Position numbers and translations under genes: made by a program
Part shown: positions 59,689-64,000 of the stretch, in pieces
Layout: every line of letters begins with the position of its first letter
How positions within the stretch are numbered: the stretch's first letter is position 1
Origin: Halorubrum sp. PV6
GTDB lineage: Archaea > Halobacteriota > Halobacteria > Halobacteriales > Haloferacaceae
Direction of reading: 5' to 3'
NCBI RefSeq assembly: GCF_003990725.2
Contig: NZ_CP030064.1
Location: forward strand, 434,001-498,000
DNA length: 64,000 nt
The notes under the pieces: model-generated
What the model saw: the letters and a program-made list of their open reading frames with translations, nothing else
Databases searched by the model: none
What the model was told of the DNA's origin: nothing

Positions 59689-60828
59689 TCAGCGCGGGTA
59701 CCACGCGAGCGGGTGGTCGGCGGTGAGCTCCAGGCTCACAGGCTCGTCGAGGTCGAACTCCTCCACGTGGTTGTGGAGACAGTGGACCACGTCGCCGGAG
59801 TCGAGTTCGACCCGGTAGACGAACGAGGGGCCGACGTACTGCCGCGAGACGATGACGCCGTCGGCCAACTCGGGGCTCGCGGGCGTCGCCCGGAGGTCGT
59901 CGGGGCGCACCAAGACGTCGACGGGCGCGCCGTCGTAGACGGTGTCGTACCCCTCCAGCGTGACGGCGTCGAACCGACCGATGCCGGTCTCGACTTTCCC
60001 GTTGCGGAGCTCCCCTTCGAGGAACGACGCGCGCCCGAGGAAGGAGGCGACGAACTTCGATTCGGGGCGCTCGAAGACGGCCTCGGGGCGCCCGACCTGC
60101 TCGATCTGGCCGTCGTTCATCACGGCGACGCGGTCGGAGATGGAGAGCGCCTCCTCTTGGTCGTGGGTGACGCTCACGGCGGTGACGCCGGCCGCCTTCA
60201 GGATGCGCCGGACCTCCTCGCGCATCTCGACGCGGAGCCGCACGTCGAGGTTCGAGAACGGCTCGTCTAAGAGGAGCACGTCGGGCTCGGGCGCGAGCGA
60301 CCGGGCGAGCGCGACGCGCTGTTTCTGCCCGCCGGAGAGCTGGTCCGGGGTCTTCTCGCCGTGTTCGGGGAGGCTCACGAGGTCGAGCAGTTCGTCGACG
60401 CGGGCCGAGACGGCCGCCTCGTCGGCGTCCGAGAGCCCGAACGCGATGTTCTCTCTGACGGTGAGATGCGGGAACAGCGCGAAGTTCTGGAAGACGATCC
60501 CCACGTCGCGCTGCTCGGGCGGGACGAACACGCCGTCACCGGAGACGGTCTCGTCGCCGAGGGTGATCTCGCCCTCGGTCGGCTCCTCTAACCCGGCGAT
60601 GGTCCGGAGCGTCGTCGTCTTCCCGCAGCCCGAGGGGCCGAGGAACGTGAGCAGTTCTCCCGGCTTCACGTCGAGCGAGACGCCCTCGACGGCGGTCTCG
60701 GGACCGAACGCCTTGGTCACGTTCGAAAGCGACAGCACGGAGTCGGCCGACGTGCCGGTCGCGTCTACGTGCGGTCCGTCACCGTCTCGGGGCGACTCCG
60801 TCCGTTCGAGTGATTGCGTGTGAGCCAT
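59689..60828 (-). CDS. ABC transporter ATPase, probable iron(III) importer
   Basis: A 379-aa ATPase with a C-terminal TOBE-type domain, of the FbpC/PotA class. The Walker A is GPSGCGKTTTLRTIAG, the signature LSGGQKQRVALARSLA, and Walker B VLLLDEPFSNLD. The C-terminal TOBE domain spans about 285-379. No permease or binding-protein gene lies next to it. The palindrome 60879-60896, a DtxR/IdeR-like iron box, covers its promoter, so it is probably iron-regulated. ATG 60828 was selected; the alternative at 60900 would place the palindrome in the coding region. Confidence 0.83.
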   Translation of the reverse strand: MAHTQSLERTESPRDGDGPHVDATGTSADSVLSLSNVTKAFGPETAVEGVSLDVKPGELLTFLGPSGCGKTTTLRTIAGLEEPTEGEITLGDETVSGDGVFVPPEQRDVGIVFQNFALFPHLTVRENIAFGLSDADEAAVSARVDELLDLVSLPEHGEKTPDQLSGGQKQRVALARSLAPEPDVLLLDEPFSNLDVRLRVEMREEVRRILKAAGVTAVSVTHDQEEALSISDRVAVMNDGQIEQVGRPEAVFERPESKFVASFLGRASFLEGELRNGKVETGIGRFDAVTLEGYDTVYDGAPVDVLVRPDDLRATPASPELADGVIVSRQYVGPSFVYRVELDSGDVVHCLHNHVEEFDLDEPVSLELTADHPLAWYPR

Positions 60829-60878
60829 CGGTGTGTCGGGCGCCGAAGTGACCGGCGTCCCGTTGCTGCAATCTCTTA

Positions 60879-60896
60879 TTTTAGGAAAACCTAAAA
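60879..60896. promoter_or_regulatory. DtxR/IdeR-like palindrome TTTTAGG-AAAA-CCTAAAA
   Basis: Exact 7-bp arms with a 4-nt spacer, 51-68 nt before the ATPase start. The TTAGG...CCTAA core is the known haloarchaeal DtxR-family iron-box pattern. It suggests repression of the ATPase gene when iron is plentiful. Confidence 0.7.
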
Positions 60897-60993
60897 ACAT
60901 ATCGCTCGATCCCTCGCGGCGAGAGGGCGCGGCCGCGCCGTGTCGGGTCGGGTCGGGTCCGTGAACGCTTGTCGTCGCCGGCCGTGACCCGCC

Positions 60994-63246
60994 TTAGGCG
61001 AGTTCGCGCTCGATGACGCCGCGACGCTCGCGGATCGCGTCGGCGTCTATCGCGACCGTCTCGTCGCCGACCGAAAGCGAGAGCGTCCCGTCGGCCGTCA
61101 CCTCGCCGAGCGTGAACACCGGCAGTTCGCCGGCGCAGTCGGCGACCGCCTCGGGGTCGGTCGTCTGGACGACGAGCCGCCCCGGCGTCTCCTCGAAGGC
61201 CGCGATGCGGTCGGGGAGGCGCACGTCGGCGCCCGCCTCGTCGGTCACCAGTTCGGCGAGCGCGACCGCGAGGCCGCCGTCGCTCACGTCGTGGGTCGCG
61301 AGCGTCGACTCGTGCCGGGCGACCGCCGCGAGCGACGCGACGCGGTCGGCGAGTCGCTCGCCTTCCGCGTCCGGGAGCGTCGGGAACCGGTCCGTCCCGC
61401 CGGCGTGTTCGAGGTACTCGGAGCCGCCGAGCGCGCCCCTGTCGGCCCCGCCCTCGCCGACGACCAGCAGTTCGGAGTCGCCCGCGGCGTCGGCGTCGAG
61501 GGCGGCGCGAGGCGCGTCGTACCCCTTCCGAGTGCCGATCAGCGCGAGCGTCGGCGTCGGCGGAATCGGCCCCTCGACGCTGTCGTTGTACAGCGAGACG
61601 TTGCCGCCGACGACGGGGGTGTCGAGCGCGTCACAGGCGTCGGCGAGCCCGTCGACGATGCCCTTGAACCCGCCGTACACGTCGGGTTTCTCCGGGTTGC
61701 CGCCGTTGAGACAGTCGACCGCGGCCAGCGGGACCGCGCCCTTCGCGGCGAGGTTGGTCGCGTTTTCGAGCGCGACGGCGCGAGCGCCCTCGTAGGGGGC
61801 GCTCTCGGTCCATTTCGGGTTCGCGCCGGACGACAGCGCGAGGCCGACGCCCTGTGCGTCGGCGTCGAGCCCGGCGGCGTCGGAGTCCGCGGTCTCGCGG
61901 ATCGCCATGATCGCGGCGTCGTCGCCGGGTTTCATCGCCGTCCGGACGCCGACCTCGTGGTCGTACTGCCGGTACACCCAGCGCTTGCTCGCGGTCGAGG
62001 GCGCGGCGACGACCGCCTCGACGGCCTCGTCGAGGGGCGGTTCGGGCTCCGGCAGGTCTCGCTCTGCCTGCGTGGGAGTCTCGCTCGGGAGGTCGTTCAT
62101 CGGGGCGCCGTCGGCGAGGTACTCGGCGTCGACGTCGACGACGACTTCGCTTTCGGCGTCGCCGTCGCCCGCGAACTCGCAGACGTAGTTCCCGTCGGTC
62201 ACGTCGCCGATGACGGAGCAGCCGAGGTCGAAGCGGTCGGCGAGCGCCTCGACGCGCGCCACGTCCTCGGGCGCGACCTCGTAGCACATCCGCTCTTGGC
62301 TCTCGGCTAAGAGGATCTCCATCGCGTTCATCTTCGGCTCCCGCTGGTGGACGCTATCGAGGTCGATGCGGGCGCCGAGCCCGCCCTTCGCGACGAGTTC
62401 GGAGGAGGCGCCGCCGAGCCCGGCCGCGCCGAGGTCGCGGGCCGACAGCACGAGGTTCTCGTCGACCAAGGCCTCGTTGCACTCGATCAGGCGCTTTTCG
62501 GCGTAGGGGTCGCCCACCTGCACCGCGGGCCGGTCTTCCGTCTCGGCGTCCTCGGCGAGGTCCTCGCTCGCGAACGACGCGCCGCCGAGCCCGTCCCGGC
62601 CGGTGCCGTTGCCGACGAGGAGGAGTTTGTTGCCCGGCTCCTGTGCGGTCGCGGTCACCAGCCGATCCTCGTTCGTGAGACCGACGCAGGCGACGTTGAC
62701 GAGGGGGTTCCCCTCGTAGCCGTCGTGGAAGGCGACGCTGCCGCCGACGGTCGGCACGCCGATGCAGTTGCCGTAGTGCGAGATGCCCTCGACGACGCCC
62801 TCGAAGAGGTAGCGGGAACGCTCGCGGTCGAAGCCGCCGAAGTACAGCGAGTCGAGCAAGGCGATGGGGTACGCCCCCATCGACATGGTGTCGCGAACGA
62901 TGCCGCCGACGCCGGTCGCCGCGCCGTCGAACGGGTCGACGAAGGAGGGGTGGTTGTGGCTCTCGACGCCGAAGGTGACGTACTGGTCGCCGTAGTCGTC
63001 GGCCGAGCGGTCGGCCGCGGGCACGTCGGCGGCGTCCGGTTCGGGGAGGGCGAGGACTGCCGCGTCGTCACCGGGGCCGACGACGACCTGGTCGCCCTCG
63101 CTTTTAAATGCCGACAGCAGGGGTCGCGAGGAGCGGTACGCGCAGTGTTCGCTCCAGAGGTTCTCGAACAGCGCGGCCTCGGCCGCCGTCGGCTCCCGGC
63201 CGAGCTCCCCGACGACGAGCTCGTGGTCCGGATCGGACAGACTCAT
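60994..63246 (-). CDS. purL: PurL: phosphoribosylformylglycinamidine synthase subunit II
   Basis: A 750-aa synthetase of the small-type (archaeal/Bacillus) purine pathway. It converts FGAR to FGAM with ATP and glutamine-derived ammonia from PurQ. The catalytic N-terminus has [20 protein letters not shown], the ATP-binding section [40 protein letters not shown], and the repeat core [15 protein letters not shown]. Acidic residues are more frequent than in bacterial PurL. Length is in the normal range. No purQ or purS is adjacent. Start 63246 ([11 protein letters not shown]). Confidence 0.96.
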   Translation of the reverse strand: MSLSDPDHELVVGELGREPTAAEAALFENLWSEHCAYRSSRPLLSAFKSEGDQVVVGPGDDAAVLALPEPDAADVPAADRSADDYGDQYVTFGVESHNHPSFVDPFDGAATGVGGIVRDTMSMGAYPIALLDSLYFGGFDRERSRYLFEGVVEGISHYGNCIGVPTVGGSVAFHDGYEGNPLVNVACVGLTNEDRLVTATAQEPGNKLLLVGNGTGRDGLGGASFASEDLAEDAETEDRPAVQVGDPYAEKRLIECNEALVDENLVLSARDLGAAGLGGASSELVAKGGLGARIDLDSVHQREPKMNAMEILLAESQERMCYEVAPEDVARVEALADRFDLGCSVIGDVTDGNYVCEFAGDGDAESEVVVDVDAEYLADGAPMNDLPSETPTQAERDLPEPEPPLDEAVEAVVAAPSTASKRWVYRQYDHEVGVRTAMKPGDDAAIMAIRETADSDAAGLDADAQGVGLALSSGANPKWTESAPYEGARAVALENATNLAAKGAVPLAAVDCLNGGNPEKPDVYGGFKGIVDGLADACDALDTPVVGGNVSLYNDSVEGPIPPTPTLALIGTRKGYDAPRAALDADAAGDSELLVVGEGGADRGALGGSEYLEHAGGTDRFPTLPDAEGERLADRVASLAAVARHESTLATHDVSDGGLAVALAELVTDEAGADVRLPDRIAAFEETPGRLVVQTTDPEAVADCAGELPVFTLGEVTADGTLSLSVGDETVAIDADAIRERRGVIERELA

Positions 63247-63559
63247 TCACTTACGTGGTTATCGAGCCCGTTCTAATGCTTTTCTATGTGCATGTTCGTG
63301 TGGTTTCTCGGGGCCGGCCGCCGAGTCGGCGAGCCGGCGAGCCGCTCGGATCTCGACCTGTCGCCCGGCCGCGAGTTATCGGCGGGCCGCTGCGCGACGG
63401 CTTTTATGGAAGTTGCAAGGATAAAAACTCGCCCTTCAGGGCGGGGATACAGCCGACAACTCCTACACAACCCACCGTCGATGGCACTGCCGGATATTCC
63501 ACGCTGTAGCCGTTATTTTTAACATACTAATACTCATAAGCATTTATGAACACAGTCCG
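63247..63559. other. Intergenic stretch between purL and tnpB
   Basis: 313 nt containing the purL promoter region (AT-rich at about 63260-63290) and the tnpB promoter (TTATTTTTAACATACTAATA, about 63511-63530). Between them is a small hairpin CGCCC-TTCA-GGGCG (63430-63443) followed by GGGAT. Hairpins like this flank IS605/IS1341-type elements. No ORF is evident. Confidence 0.55.
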
Positions 63560-64000
63560 ATGTTGGAAACCACCCGAACATATCGAGCGAAAATCGTCAA
63601 TCACCAACAGGTGAGTGACGACCTCGATGACTGCGGGCACTCAGCATCGAAACTGTGGAACGTCGCACGCTACCACATCCAAGAAGAATGGGACGACATC
63701 GGCGAGATTCCGTCCGAAGCCGACCTCAAGCGCGAATTAAAAGACCACGAACGATACAGTGACCTACATTCTCAGTCAAGTCAGCGAGTTCTAGAAGAGC
63801 TTGCTGAGTCGTTCAACGGCTGGTTCAAAAAACGCAAGAACAGCGACACAGACGCGAATCCACCGGGATACCGGAAGCGAGGCGACAATCACCCACGCTC
63901 CACCGTGACGTGGAAGCAAAACGGCATCAAGCACGACCCCAAGCACAACCAACTCCGTCTGAGCAAGGGTTTCAACCTGAAAAACCACCGCTCTGACTTC
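63560..64000 (+). mobile_element. tnpB: TnpB (IS200/IS605-type), cut off by the window end
   Basis: The first 147 codons of an IS1341-type TnpB, the RNA-guided nuclease of IS605-family elements. Family N-terminal features: MLETTRTYRAKIVNHQQVSD, SASKLWNVARYHIQEEWDD, DHERYSDLHSQSSQRVLEEL, and NPPGYRKRGDNHPRSTVTWK. The RuvC active-site residues lie beyond the edge. No tnpA is present upstream. G+C is lower than in the chromosome core, and the lead with hairpin (63430-63443) may be the left end or a guide-RNA remnant. The start at 63560 follows an AT-rich promoter. Confidence 0.9.

Overview
The window is high-GC haloarchaeal chromosome, most like Halorubrum or a close relative. The evidence is strongly acidic proteins, leaderless promoters with TATA boxes about 25-30 nt before start codons, and euryarchaeal marker genes: cdrL/cdrS/ftsZ2, smc/scpA, srp54, ncsA, ubaA, gatB, pantoate kinase and salactin/volactin-type actin. 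Most of the window is ordinary core genome. Composition drops clearly only at about 53.9-56.5 kb and at the TnpB gene on the right edge.

Layout. 0-11 kb: tRNA-Ser, RidA, the E1-like ubaA, ornithine cyclodeaminase-like protein, DHFR, a membrane-free chemoreceptor fused to a UgpB-like solute-binding domain, rlmE, a GNAT gene overlapping a SAMP2-like ubiquitin-fold gene, gatB, a PRTase and an HD hydrolase. 11-17 kb: Mqo, two membrane or HD proteins, a YeiH permease coupled to a 54-aa membrane protein, and MTA phosphorylase. 17-24.5 kb: scpA-smc-coiled-coil operon, divergent from cdrL and then cdrS-ftsZ2. This is a chromosome-segregation and cell-division block with candidate operators in both regulator promoters. 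24.6-29.7 kb: ncsA, DUF4442, response regulator-PAS, alpha/beta hydrolase, meaB and the mutase B12 subunit. 29.8-34.5 kb: pstSCAB. 34.6-41.2 kb: membrane Fe-S oxidoreductase, the BioMNY biotin ECF transporter (T subunit frameshifted, BirA-type operator upstream), a conserved haloarchaeal protein and srp54. 41.2-48.5 kb: DICT protein, pantoate kinase, small zinc-ribbon protein, PNPOx-like protein, a FlaD/E-domain protein overlapping an actin homologue, a histidine kinase and tRNA-Gln.

48.6-56.5 kb is the most interesting region. It looks like a haloarchaeal surface-fibre or matrix locus. It holds SipW-type secreted proteins (DUF1102-like), an ER-type (Ser/His) signal peptidase with a large C-terminal extension, a DUF5305 membrane protein, a rhomboid-like protease, and a divergent membrane-anchored HTH protein. 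A cluster of CCTGAA palindromes sits in the divergent control region. The organisation resembles bacterial tasA-sipW and archaeal bundling-pilus loci; the function is inferred from that.

56.5-59.7 kb is a toxin-antitoxin island: RHH/UPF0175 + PIN, RelE + RHH, and a nucleotidyltransferase pair with a decayed second copy of its small partner. The right end holds an ABC ATPase behind a DtxR/IdeR-like palindrome, purL and a cut-off TnpB.

Three genes of one sulfur-transfer/ubiquitin-like pathway (ubaA, a SAMP2-like gene, ncsA) lie within 25 kb. The SAMP2-like protein has six residues after its diglycine, which is unusual for a conjugatable Ubl.
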